From Bacteroides sp. (GTDB taxonomy: Bacteria > Bacteroidota > Bacteroidia > Bacteroidales > Bacteroidaceae), in contig DXWV01000030.1 in assembly GCA_019416685.1 (NCBI GenBank), forward strand, positions 62,996-126,995: DNA of 64,000 bases, given 5' to 3'. Within the stretch, counting starts at the first letter, position 1; every line of letters begins with the position of its first letter. This document shows, one piece after another, positions 17,785 to 27,700 of the stretch. The notes under the pieces are model-generated. The model had not been told where the DNA came from. It searched no databases and was given only the letters and a program-made list of their open reading frames with translations. The position numbers were made by a program, and so were the translations under genes.

Positions 17785-20232
17785 ATGAAAACAGCCTTTC
17801 GTTTATTAACTGTATTCGTGTTTGCAATGTCCGGTTTCCTGCCGGGCGTTGCAAATACGCGTTTTATTTCGCCCCTCTCTGTAGAGGCTAATGAGTTTGA
17901 TACTATGATGGAAAAGGTTCGGGCAGAGTTTGCCAAAAGTCCTTCCATTGACGGCGCATTGAGTAAGTACAACGTAACCAATGGTTCGTTTACCGATATT
18001 GATTATAGCAAAGAAGACCGTACCGACTGGGAACCACTGACCCATATTGACCGCGTGTATGACTTTGTCTTTGCTTATACTAATCCAAGTAATAAATATT
18101 ACGAAAGTGATGCTTTGTATGAGAAGATTGTAGCTGCTCTGGATTATTGGTATCAGCGTAATCCATATTGTGATAATTGGTGGTATAACCAGATTGCCGA
18201 ACCACAGCGTATCGGTGTACTGCTTATCCAGATGCGTATCGGTAAACAACAAATTCCTGCTGATTTGGAGAACCGTACTTTACAGCGTATGAAAACCGAT
18301 GGTGGTAATCCGGCAGACTGGACAGGAGCCAACCGGACAGATATTGCCCTGCATTGGATTTACAGGGCCTGCCTCACAGCAGATGTAACTTTACTCCGTA
18401 ATGCCATTAATTATGTCTATAACCCTGTACAGTATACCACGGGCGAAGGTTTCCAGCATGATAACTGCTACTTCCAGCATGGGGCTCAACTTTATATCGG
18501 TGGCTACGGCGATGAAATATTGAAAGGTGTTACCCAGGTAGCTATGTATACACGAGGTACACAATATGCCTTGTCCGAAGCCCGGTTGCAGCTATTGAGC
18601 AAATTCATGCGTGAAACGTATTATCAGACAATTCGTGGTACTTATATGTTGTTTGATGTCTTGGGCCGTGGTGTAAGTCGTCCCAGCGGAACAAGTAAAG
18701 GAAGTGCTTCTCTTTATGCTGAACGCATGATGATACTTGATCCGGAACATGCCGAAGAATATGCTGCGATTATCGAACGTCTTGGAGGCCGTAAATCAGC
18801 GGATTATGGACTGAAACCGTTACATACCCACTATTTTCGCGGAGATTATACTTTGCACGTTCGTCCCGGATATACATTTGATGTCCGTACGGTTTCTACG
18901 CGCACCATGCGTTGTGAATATGGTAACGGTGAAAACCTAAAGACTTATTTCATGTCCGATGGCTGTACGAATATGGTGATTAAAGGTAATGAGTATGCCG
19001 GTATTTTTGCTATGTGGGATTGGGCACGGATTCCCGGAGTCACTGCTCCTCAGATGAAGACCATCCCTCAAGCGGTCAGTGACTGGCAAACAAGAGGAAC
19101 CTCCAAGTTTGCCGGAGGAGTGTCGGATAGTATCTATGGCGCAACGGCCTATTCTTATGAGGATAAATACAAAAACATTAATACTACTGCCCGTAAGGCA
19201 TGGTTCTTTTTTGATGACGAAGTTGTTTGTCTTGGTGCAGGAATAACTTCTACAGCAACGGTTCCCGTGAATACGACTATCAACCAATGTACTTTGGTAG
19301 GAGGTAAGGCAACTGTCTCTGCCAACGGACAGGTGGCCGAAGTAGCCATGGGAGAATATACCTACAACAATAATTTAAATTGGGCATGGCATAACAGTAT
19401 AGGCTATGTCTTCCCCGATGGAGGAAATGTTTTCTTGTTGAATCAGAGCCGTTCCGGTAGCTGGTATGATATCAATACAACCGCTTCGAAGACGGTGATG
19501 AAGAAAAACGTGTTTACACTTGGGTTCAATCACGGGCAGTCGCCGAAAGATGATACGTATGCCTATATTGTTGTTCCGAACAAGTCATCTGCTGCGGAAA
19601 TGGCCGCTTATCCGATGGATAATATCGAGATTCTGGCAAACACCGATTCAATGCAAGTAGTTAGAAATAAGAAGTTAGGTGTTTGGGAGTTTATATTCTA
19701 TCAAGGTGCAACTTTCACTCACGGTGAACTTAGTATCAAAGTAAATAAGGGATGCGCCCTGTTATTTAAAGACATCGAAAAACCTTCCGTGCAGTTTCAT
19801 ATTGCCGATCCGGCACAGACACAATCAAAGATAACTGTAGAGGTACATATTCCATCTGTGTCTCCGCAGATGAAGAGTATAGAGTGTGATTTTACTGGTA
19901 CGGGTATCTATGCCGGGCAGTCGAAAGTATATACTGTAAATACTAACTCACCTACTGGATTACAACCGGTAAGTACAGTTTCTGCTGCCAGGCTTTCGGT
20001 ATACCCCAATCCAGCAGTAATAAATGAACCGGTGTCTGTTGTTTGGAAAGAGGATAAGTTGTCATCAGAAGCTTTTGGCTGGATTGACTTTTATACATTG
20101 ACAGGAACCCGCGTTGCAAGTTGCGAAATGAATGGTGGAAAGGCTTCCGTTTCGTTCAATAAATCAGGGTTGTATATTGGACGGTTACAAGGAAAAAATC
20201 CAGTCAATAATATTAAAGTACTTGTGAAGTAG
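17785..20232 (+). CDS. Polysaccharide lyase family 8 (PL8), with T9SS-like C-terminal domain
   Basis: 815 residues from the chosen start. An in-frame ATG at 17767 overlaps the previous stop, but 17785 matches the start of the paralogue at 52962 and gives a good signal peptide (MKTAFRLLTVFVFAMSGFLP). PL8 enzymes cut beta-linked bonds next to uronic acid by elimination. The helical toroid has NPYCDNWWYNQIAEPQ; the active site has FQHGAQLYIGGYGDE, with His232 and Tyr241 nine residues apart as in chondroitin AC lyase, and LGRGVSRPSG carrying the conserved Arg. Beta-sandwich domains follow. The last 75 residues (VYPNPAVINEPVSV ... VNNIKVLVK) resemble a type IX secretion tail, absent from the paralogue. 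Substrate not determined; hyaluronan, chondroitin, xanthan-like or other uronate glycans are possible. Confidence 0.88.
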   Translation: MKTAFRLLTVFVFAMSGFLPGVANTRFISPLSVEANEFDTMMEKVRAEFAKSPSIDGALSKYNVTNGSFTDIDYSKEDRTDWEPLTHIDRVYDFVFAYTNPSNKYYESDALYEKIVAALDYWYQRNPYCDNWWYNQIAEPQRIGVLLIQMRIGKQQIPADLENRTLQRMKTDGGNPADWTGANRTDIALHWIYRACLTADVTLLRNAINYVYNPVQYTTGEGFQHDNCYFQHGAQLYIGGYGDEILKGVTQVAMYTRGTQYALSEARLQLLSKFMRETYYQTIRGTYMLFDVLGRGVSRPSGTSKGSASLYAERMMILDPEHAEEYAAIIERLGGRKSADYGLKPLHTHYFRGDYTLHVRPGYTFDVRTVSTRTMRCEYGNGENLKTYFMSDGCTNMVIKGNEYAGIFAMWDWARIPGVTAPQMKTIPQAVSDWQTRGTSKFAGGVSDSIYGATAYSYEDKYKNINTTARKAWFFFDDEVVCLGAGITSTATVPVNTTINQCTLVGGKATVSANGQVAEVAMGEYTYNNNLNWAWHNSIGYVFPDGGNVFLLNQSRSGSWYDINTTASKTVMKKNVFTLGFNHGQSPKDDTYAYIVVPNKSSAAEMAAYPMDNIEILANTDSMQVVRNKKLGVWEFIFYQGATFTHGELSIKVNKGCALLFKDIEKPSVQFHIADPAQTQSKITVEVHIPSVSPQMKSIECDFTGTGIYAGQSKVYTVNTNSPTGLQPVSTVSAARLSVYPNPAVINEPVSVVWKEDKLSSEAFGWIDFYTLTGTRVASCEMNGGKASVSFNKSGLYIGRLQGKNPVNNIKVLVK

Positions 20233-20241
20233 TTAAAAAGC

Positions 20242-20302
20242 GAATCAGGCAAAATAAAAGACGAATCAGGCAAGTTTACAAGGAGTACGGAACCTACTTT
20301 TG
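20242..20302 (+). promoter_or_regulatory. Second PUL promoter, with two GAATCAGGC copies
   Basis: TACTTTTG at 20295-20302 with no -33 box. GAATCAGGC occurs twice, at 20242-20250 and 20263-20271, 21 bases apart (two helical turns). This fits activator binding as a direct repeat. It precedes the DNRLRE gene. Confidence 0.55.
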
Positions 20303-20356
20303 TACTGTGAACGTTCAAATAAACCTTTTTATTAACGCTTTAAATTTTATTCGATT

Positions 20357-21343
20357 ATGAATCTGATGAGTACAAAAAAAATCACAGTGAAAACATTTTT
20401 AAGTAAGGCCGTATGTATTCTGGGCTTGGGAGTGATATTGTTGACGGGAACAGCTTATGCCGAAAATAGTGGCACTCAGACTAAAAAACTGATTCCCATC
20501 GCTGACGGTTTTGTCCGTGGTAATGACTATATGGATATAGTGCAATCCAACCAGTCCATTTCTATGCATGTGATGAATGGTGGAGGTGAAGGTGACAATG
20601 CTGACCGTATGGCCTATATGAAGTTTGATATAACAGATATTGTTAATTTGCCGGCAGATGCCGTTATCAGCAAAGCACAATTGCGTCTGTACATCCATGA
20701 TTCCCAGGAATCGGCTGGCGAAGTAAATCTGATACTTTCTGATGTACCGGATAATAACTGGGAGGAAGGGACTTTGTGTTACTCTAACCGTCCTTATGAA
20801 GGGGATTATATTGCTGAATGTCCGGGTGAATATATGAAGTGGAACGGGAATGATAATTTTGACGAAACGAGATGTTTATATCTGGATATGACTGATTATA
20901 TTAAGAAACAGTGTACTGCCGGACGTTCTGTTATTTCGCTTCATTTGTATCAGGATACTGGGTCTGCTACCTGGAAGAATGTGATGGAATTTTCTACCCG
21001 TGAAGCTGCTACTAAAAATGAAGAAAGGTGTCCGACACTTACAATAGAGTATACTTCTAATGCAACAGGTATTCAGAATATCGATGGCGGAAAAGCCGGA
21101 AAGATCACTGCCATTCCCTCTTTGGCAGGTGTAAACGAAGTTATTACTTTACAGACTGCTTTGCCGGAAGAAAATACTGGTAATGTAACTGTAGAGGCTT
21201 ATGATGTAGTAGGCAAATGTGCGAAGTCTGTGGCATTGACCGGTACTGAAGCAACTATTGCTTTTGAACAGGCCGGTATGTATATCCTGCGCGTAAACGC
21301 CAATGGCAAACAAATCAATAGTACAAAGGTAATAGTAAAATAA
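20357..21343 (+). CDS. DNRLRE/CBM96-like secreted protein with T9SS-like tail
   Basis: 328 residues. Signal peptide (VCILGLGVILLTGTAYAEN). Residues about 35-235 look like a DNRLRE/CBM96 jelly-roll: PIADGFVRGNDYMDIVQSNQ, then RMAYMKFDITDIVNLPADAV, then AQLRLYIHDS and CPTLTIEYTS. Such modules bind uronate polysaccharides in some polysaccharide lyases, which would suit the PL8 next door. From residue 250 to the end (VITLQTALPEENTGNVTVEA ... NSTKVIVK) it has the pattern of a type IX sorting domain without the usual YPNP start. No catalytic residues were recognised. It has its own promoter and is followed by a terminator before GH2. A role as an accessory binding protein is inferred. Confidence 0.7.
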   Translation: MNLMSTKKITVKTFLSKAVCILGLGVILLTGTAYAENSGTQTKKLIPIADGFVRGNDYMDIVQSNQSISMHVMNGGGEGDNADRMAYMKFDITDIVNLPADAVISKAQLRLYIHDSQESAGEVNLILSDVPDNNWEEGTLCYSNRPYEGDYIAECPGEYMKWNGNDNFDETRCLYLDMTDYIKKQCTAGRSVISLHLYQDTGSATWKNVMEFSTREAATKNEERCPTLTIEYTSNATGIQNIDGGKAGKITAIPSLAGVNEVITLQTALPEENTGNVTVEAYDVVGKCAKSVALTGTEATIAFEQAGMYILRVNANGKQINSTKVIVK

Positions 21344-21360
21344 GGTAAATCAGGAAAGAA

Positions 21361-21400
21361 GCCATAGTAACCTCGTAATATCGGGGGCTATGGCTTTTTT
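21361..21400 (+). terminator. Terminator between the DNRLRE and GH2 genes
   Basis: GCCATAG (21361-21367) pairs with CTATGGC (21388-21394), followed by six T. GH2 starts 23 bases after it. I see no promoter in between, so GH2 expression may depend on read-through. Confidence 0.75.
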
Positions 21401-21422
21401 GCCAATAGAATCAAAGCTTTTT

Positions 21423-24400
21423 ATGATAAAGAAAATCTTATCCGTAACTGTCTTGCTGGTTTTTTCTGTTTCTGTAGAAGCAGTTGGTGAATCACTTCCT
21501 TATTGGAGGGATATGAATGTGATGGCGGTCAACAGGGAAGAACCGAGAACTACTTTCATGTCTTATGACAATCGTACAGATGCATTGACCGGAGTATATG
21601 AACGTAGTCCTTACTATTATTTGTTGAACGGAACCTGGAAATTCCGCTATGCTGATGATGAAACAGAACTTCCTGCCGATGCCACCAACCAGTTTGTTGA
21701 TTTAAGTGGATGGGATGATATACATGTACCCGGAAACTGGGAAGCGCAAGGGTTTGGTACTGCTATTTATGTCAATCAATGCTACGAGTTTGCACCTCAA
21801 AATCCTCATCCTCCACAATTATCGGAACGGGTACCGGTAGGAGTATATTGCCGTGAAATAATTATTCCTGATACTTGGCAGAAAAGAAACATTTATTTAC
21901 ATATAGCTGGGGCAAAGTCCGGTGTATATGTTTATCTGAATGGGAAAGAGGTAGGGTATAATGAAGATTCCAAAAATCCGGCAGAGTTCCTTATTAATTC
22001 ATACTTGAAATCAGGAAAGAACCTGTTAACTTTGAAGATGTACCGTTGGAGTACCGGTTCCTATCTGGAGTGCCAGGATTTTTTCCGGATCAGTGGCATC
22101 GAACGGGACATATTCCTGTGGTCGCAGCCACAAACAGCGGTTCAGGATTTCCGGGTAATATCGACGTTGGACGATACGTATAAAAACGGTATTTTTCGTT
22201 TGTCGGTAGATGTGAAGAATACCAGACTGATAGCTGTTGATACTCGAGTTGGTTTTGAGTTACTTGCCGCAGATGGTAAGAAAGTGGCAACCGGAACAAG
22301 TGTTTTAAAGGTAGGAGCAGCCGGGCAGGAAACCGTGACTTTTGAACGGGAACTATCTCATGTATTGACATGGACATCTGAAGCTCCCCACTTGTACAAA
22401 TTGCTGATTACAGTAGAAAAGAGTGGGAAATTAGAAGAAATCATTCCTTTCCGGGTTGGCTTTCGCCGTTTTGAAATAAAGGAGAGCAATTATGTAATCG
22501 GAGGCAAACGGCAACCATTATTTTTTGTAAACGGGCAACCGATTAAACTCAAGGGAGTGAACATACATGAAACAGATCCTGTATATGGACATTACGTGAC
22601 TCCTGAAAAGATGCGGAATAATTTCCGGTTAATGAAAGAGAATAATATTAATTCCGTTCGCCTTAGTCACTACCCTCAGGACCGGCGTTTCTATGAAATG
22701 TGCGATGAGTATGGGCTTTATGTATATGATGAGGCGAACATCGAGTCACATGGGATGCGTTATGATTTAAAAAAAGGAGCCAGTCTGGGAAATAATCCTG
22801 CGTGGCTGGAGAATCATCTGTACCGTACAAGAAACATGTATGAGCGTAATAAAAATTATCCGTCCGTTACTATCATCTCTTTGGGTAATGAAGCTGGAAA
22901 CGGATATAATTTTTACCAGACTTATCTGTGGGTGAAAGAGAGGGAACAGAGATTAATGAATCGCCCGGTGTGTTACGAACGTGCATTGTGGGAGTGGAAT
23001 ACCGATATGTATGTTCCTCAATATCCTTCGGCAGCCTGGTTGGAAGAGATAGGAGAGGCTGGTGCCGACCGTCCGGTGATTCCTTCCGAATACGCTCATG
23101 CAATGGGAAACTCTACCGGTGACTTGTACGGACAGTGGCAGGCTATTTATAAATACCCTCATTTACAAGGCGGGTATATCTGGGATTGGATAGATCAGGC
23201 GTTGTTGACTACTGGTAAAGACGGGAAAACTTTTTATGCTTATGGCGGTGATTTTGGGGTTAATCAGCCCTCGGATGGAAATTTTGTAATTAATGGTTTG
23301 GTAGGACCGGATCAACAACCGCATCCGTGCATGGCAGAGGTAAAATATACCCATCAGGATGTGGGTTTTAAAGCGATTGATCTTGCGAAGGGAGAGATTG
23401 AAATAACCAACCGTTTTTATTTTACTGATTTATCCGGTTATCGGATAGCATATCGTATTTTCGATGGTGAAGGGGTTGTAAAAAGAGGAACACTGCCACT
23501 ATCTCTTCAACCGCAGGAATCTGCCATTGTTACTTTGCCGGTGAAAGAATTGGTGTTAAAACCGGGACATACCTATTTTGCTTGTCTGGAAGTTACGTCT
23601 TTGAAGGATATTCCTTTGGTTGCTGCCGGTCATCTGGTGGCTTATGATCAGTTCGAACTTCCGTTGAAAGTTGATAAACTACCGTACTGTCCGGTGACGG
23701 CTTCGAAACTGGATATTGTAAGACAGGGAGATGAAGTGTCTGTGGTATCTGGTAAAGTGAATTTCACTCTGAATACGAAAGAAGGGAGGGTGACTTCTTA
23801 TCGCGTAAACGGGCGGGAATATTTCAAAGAAAACTTTGGATTACAGCCCAACTTCTGGAGAGCACCCAATGACAATGATTATGGAAACGGAGCTCCGAAA
23901 CGTCTACAAGTATGGAAACAGGCCAGCCGGGAATTTAATATGGTGAACTGCACGACAGAGGAAAAAGAGAACGGAAATATCCTTCTGACAACAGATTACT
24001 TGTTACCTGTTGGTAATCATTTTATTCTTTGTTACGAAGTCTGTCCGACGGGAATAGTGAAAGTTTCTGTTCGGTTTACTCCTGTGGAAGTGGAAGAAGG
24101 AGTTATTATTAAATCAGAGGCAGAACTGATGGCTACTTATACACCGCAGGCAAAATCGGACAAGATACGGAAAAATGTGCTTGAAATACCTCGTATCGGA
24201 GTGCGTTTCCGTATGCCGGTACAATATAATATGGTTAATTATCTGGGACGTGGCCCCGAAGAGAATTACATAGACCGTAAGCTGGGAACTCCAGTCGGAT
24301 TATATAAAAGTACTGTAGATGATATGTATGTTCCTTACGTTCGTCCTCAGGAGAATGGGCACCGAACGGATACCCGTTGGATCTCTTTGACAGCCAAGAA

Positions 24401-24725
24401 CCGGAAGGGGCTAATGGTAGTTGCCCATGACCTGCTGGAATTTAATGCCTTGAGAAATTGTATAGAGGATTTTGATGCAGGAATAGCAGATACACCCTAT
24501 CAGCTTCGGCAGAGTCACAGTGCGGATATTCTTCCTCGCGATTATGTAGAAGTTTGTCTGGATATTAGTCACCAGGGAGTGGGTGGATATGATAGTTGGG
24601 GGGCAAGGCCGACGCAGGCAGCCACCATCTATGCAAATGAAGAATATCGGTCGGAATTTTGTCTGATTCCTGTGGCAAACGAACAAGAAATAAAATCCTA
24701 TTCTGTACTCGATTTCTGGCAATAG
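21423..24725 (+). CDS. Glycoside hydrolase family 2, beta-galactosidase-like
   Basis: 1100 residues, close to LacZ length. The start at 21423 gives the signal peptide MIKKILSVTVLLVFSVSVEA; the upstream in-frame start lies in the terminator and is rejected. Domain order is LacZ-like: sugar-binding (VPGNWEAQGFGTAIYVNQ), immunoglobulin-like, TIM barrel (NINSVRLSHYPQDRRFYEMC), then a Bgal_small_N domain at the end (NFWRAPNDNDYGNGAP ... GVGGYDSWG). Acid/base Glu490 is in SLGNEAGNG and nucleophile Glu556 in PSEYAHAMGNS. It probably removes beta-galactosyl residues in the periplasm, but GH2 also contains beta-glucuronidases and others. Part of the PUL. Confidence 0.9.
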   Translation: MIKKILSVTVLLVFSVSVEAVGESLPYWRDMNVMAVNREEPRTTFMSYDNRTDALTGVYERSPYYYLLNGTWKFRYADDETELPADATNQFVDLSGWDDIHVPGNWEAQGFGTAIYVNQCYEFAPQNPHPPQLSERVPVGVYCREIIIPDTWQKRNIYLHIAGAKSGVYVYLNGKEVGYNEDSKNPAEFLINSYLKSGKNLLTLKMYRWSTGSYLECQDFFRISGIERDIFLWSQPQTAVQDFRVISTLDDTYKNGIFRLSVDVKNTRLIAVDTRVGFELLAADGKKVATGTSVLKVGAAGQETVTFERELSHVLTWTSEAPHLYKLLITVEKSGKLEEIIPFRVGFRRFEIKESNYVIGGKRQPLFFVNGQPIKLKGVNIHETDPVYGHYVTPEKMRNNFRLMKENNINSVRLSHYPQDRRFYEMCDEYGLYVYDEANIESHGMRYDLKKGASLGNNPAWLENHLYRTRNMYERNKNYPSVTIISLGNEAGNGYNFYQTYLWVKEREQRLMNRPVCYERALWEWNTDMYVPQYPSAAWLEEIGEAGADRPVIPSEYAHAMGNSTGDLYGQWQAIYKYPHLQGGYIWDWIDQALLTTGKDGKTFYAYGGDFGVNQPSDGNFVINGLVGPDQQPHPCMAEVKYTHQDVGFKAIDLAKGEIEITNRFYFTDLSGYRIAYRIFDGEGVVKRGTLPLSLQPQESAIVTLPVKELVLKPGHTYFACLEVTSLKDIPLVAAGHLVAYDQFELPLKVDKLPYCPVTASKLDIVRQGDEVSVVSGKVNFTLNTKEGRVTSYRVNGREYFKENFGLQPNFWRAPNDNDYGNGAPKRLQVWKQASREFNMVNCTTEEKENGNILLTTDYLLPVGNHFILCYEVCPTGIVKVSVRFTPVEVEEGVIIKSEAELMATYTPQAKSDKIRKNVLEIPRIGVRFRMPVQYNMVNYLGRGPEENYIDRKLGTPVGLYKSTVDDMYVPYVRPQENGHRTDTRWISLTAKNRKGLMVVAHDLLEFNALRNCIEDFDAGIADTPYQLRQSHSADILPRDYVEVCLDISHQGVGGYDSWGARPTQAATIYANEEYRSEFCLIPVANEQEIKSYSVLDFWQ

Positions 24726-24728
24726 TTG

Positions 24729-24736
24729 TATTTTTG
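24729..24736 (+). promoter_or_regulatory. Promoter -7 box of the HTCS gene
   Basis: TATTTTTG matches TAnnTTTG; it begins 3 bases after the GH2 stop codon and 41 bases before the regulator start. No GAATMAGGC element here, fitting separate, constitutive expression of the sensor. Confidence 0.45.
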
Positions 24737-24776
24737 TCGGTGAAGTTGTAACAGAACAGTTAAAAACGGGTTACTT

Positions 24777-27700
24777 ATGCAATACTATAAAAAACTTTTT
24801 TGGGTATGTCTTTTTCTGCTTTCCCTGTTTTCTGTTCCGGGAGCCGGAAAGGAAGGGTATCTATTCAGAAATGTTTCTCCCGAAGGCGGTTTCTATTATG
24901 ATGGTGTGCGGCAGATATTACAGGACCGTTATGGTTTCATCTGGATACTGATGGACAATGGGCTTTATCGTTTTGACGGATACGAGTATAAGCATTATTA
25001 TTCGGACTTTCTGAAGATAGACTCCTCGGTGGGTTGGCAGTTCAATGCTATCGGACTGGATGGAGAAGGGCGTTTACTCATTGCAACGAATAAGGGGTTG
25101 TATGGTTACGTTAAAGTATCCGATTCATTTGATAATTTATTGGATACGTTTGTCCGTTTTCTGGCACTCGATAACCGGGATAGGGTATGGGTTGGTTTAA
25201 ACGATGAATTTGCCCTGCTCGATGAAGAACATCACACGACTGTACGAGCCTTGTATGAAGGACAGGGAATTGGAGGAACGACTGCTTATGCCAGAGACGA
25301 AAACAGTTTTTTTGTGGCTGCCGATGGTAACGTTTTTCGTTATGATGCTGACACGAACAGATTCTCACTCTTTTTTAGCTTTGCGGCTGGAAGTTACATT
25401 CAGAGCCTTTGTAAGTATCAGAATAAGCTGTGGGTATTGATTGAGAATGAAGGGCTCTTTAAAGTTGATATTCCTACAGCAACGATAGATGAAACTTTCG
25501 ATTTCTTTCACGTTGAGAATGGGGGGAATGTATTGACGAAGATGCTCTGTATGGACAAATATGGTGAGCTGTGGATTGCTACTCAAAGGGGATTGTATAT
25601 ATTGAATCCTGATACTCGGAGATATACCCGCTACTTGCATTCGGCATTAAACCCATTCAGCCTGCCCAACAATTCCGTTTGCTCTATTTCCGAAGACAGG
25701 CAACGGAATATCTGGATTGGAACTTATTCGGGTTATATTTGCCATACGAATCTGAATGAATCAGAATGGGTGAAAACTTATACGCCACGGGAAGAGTCTC
25801 TCAATCATAATCTGGTAAGTGGTTTTGCTGAAGAGGGTGATCGCTTGTGGATTGCCACTGAAGGGGTGGGGTTAAATTGTCTGAACAAACGTACCGGGGC
25901 TTTTACTTATTACAGCCAGAGTACTACCGGAAACGGTTTGTCTTCGGATAATGTGAAGTCGCTTGTGATGGATTCACATCATAATCTTTGGATAGCTACT
26001 TTCCGTGGGGGACTGGATTGTTTCAATTCTGTCACAAATAGATTCCGGCATTTTCATTATGATCGTACGGATGTAAATACACTTCGTTCGAATAACCTTA
26101 GAAAGATTGTTGCAGAAGCGGATTCCGGCCTTTGGGTAGCTTACCAACTGGATAAATTAGTCGTTTCATTTTATTCATATGCCAATGAACGTTTCACGCA
26201 TTGCCATTTTACGGATAAGAGTGATAGCGATACATTCATTTTCGATATGTGTCGAGGTAGTGGTCATCGGCTTTGGATTATTTCGCATAGTAAACTGTAT
26301 GCACTGAATACAAAAGATTATACCGTTGTTCCTGTTGCATTTGATGGTATTACCCATCTTAATGCTCAATCCATTTGTGTAGATGGGAGTGATAATCTTT
26401 GGATCGGGACTATTGGACACGGATTGATACGTTACAATCCTCGTTCTGGGCAGACAGAACGCTTTGATGAAATCCTGGCATTGGGTGCTTTTTCTATTTT
26501 CAGTATCTGTACCGATGACGAGAATAATCTTTGGATGGGGACGGATAACGGTCTGTTCCGTTTTAATACCGTAAAGCTGCACTTTGCCCGTTTCGATCAG
26601 AAAGACGGGATGCAGGGAAATGTTTATTATCCTCTCTCTTCTTTCCGGAGTAAGACGGGAGAACTATGTTTTGGCGGGACTAATGGCTTCAGTCTTGTCA
26701 ATCCGAAAGAAACGAATCATAATGATATAAAACCGCAGGCCATTATCTCCGGATTCTATCTGGATAATGCTCTGGCTACCCCTCCTGCTCGCAATGATCG
26801 TTTGGATAAGTATTCAGGACTGCCCGAGGAGATTGTACTGGAGTATGACCAGGCGAACTTTGGTTTTACTTTTTCATCGGACAATTATTATATTCCGCGT
26901 AAGAATCGCTATCGCTATCGTCTGGTGGGATATGATGATAAATGGATAGAGGTGGATGCAGATGCCCGTAAAGCATCCTATTCCAAAGTCCCTGCGGGGA
27001 ATTATGTTTTTGAGGTATTGGCTTCCAATAATGATGGGGTGTGGAGTGAATCGCCTACATGTGTGCATGTTCTTCGCCTACCTGCTCCTTGGTTGAGTGT
27101 ATGGGCTTATTTGGTATATGTTATACTGTTAGCAATAGTTGCATTCTTTATTCTACGTTATTATACCGAACGTAAGAATCTGAAACTACAACTCTATCTG
27201 GAGAATATGGATAAAGAAAAGAAAGAGGAGATTCATCAGTCGCAGTTACGCTTCTTTACTAATATCTCCCATGATTTCCGAACTCCGTTGTCTCTTATTA
27301 TCGGAGCTGTGGATCGTCTGCGTGAAGAAGGTTTACCAGAATATTACTATGGTATACTTAGCAGCAATGCCAGGCGTTTGTTGAAGCTGGTAAATGAATT
27401 AATGGATTTTCGGACAGTTGAAAACGGGAAATTACCGTTACAGGTAGAACCGACGGATGTGAACGATCAGGTACGGTGTATTACTGCTGACTTCCGTAAC
27501 CACGCGCAGCAACACAATATTCAGTTTGATATCCGTTTGGATGTAGATTTACCAAAAGAACTTTGTATTGATCGGAGTATATTCGAAAGGATATTGATGA
27601 ATTTACTTCATAACGCTTTCAAATATACAAAAGATGGAGGTCGTATTTCGGTCGAGACTTATGCGCGTGCAGAGTCTTTTGTACCGGCACGTTCCTATTC

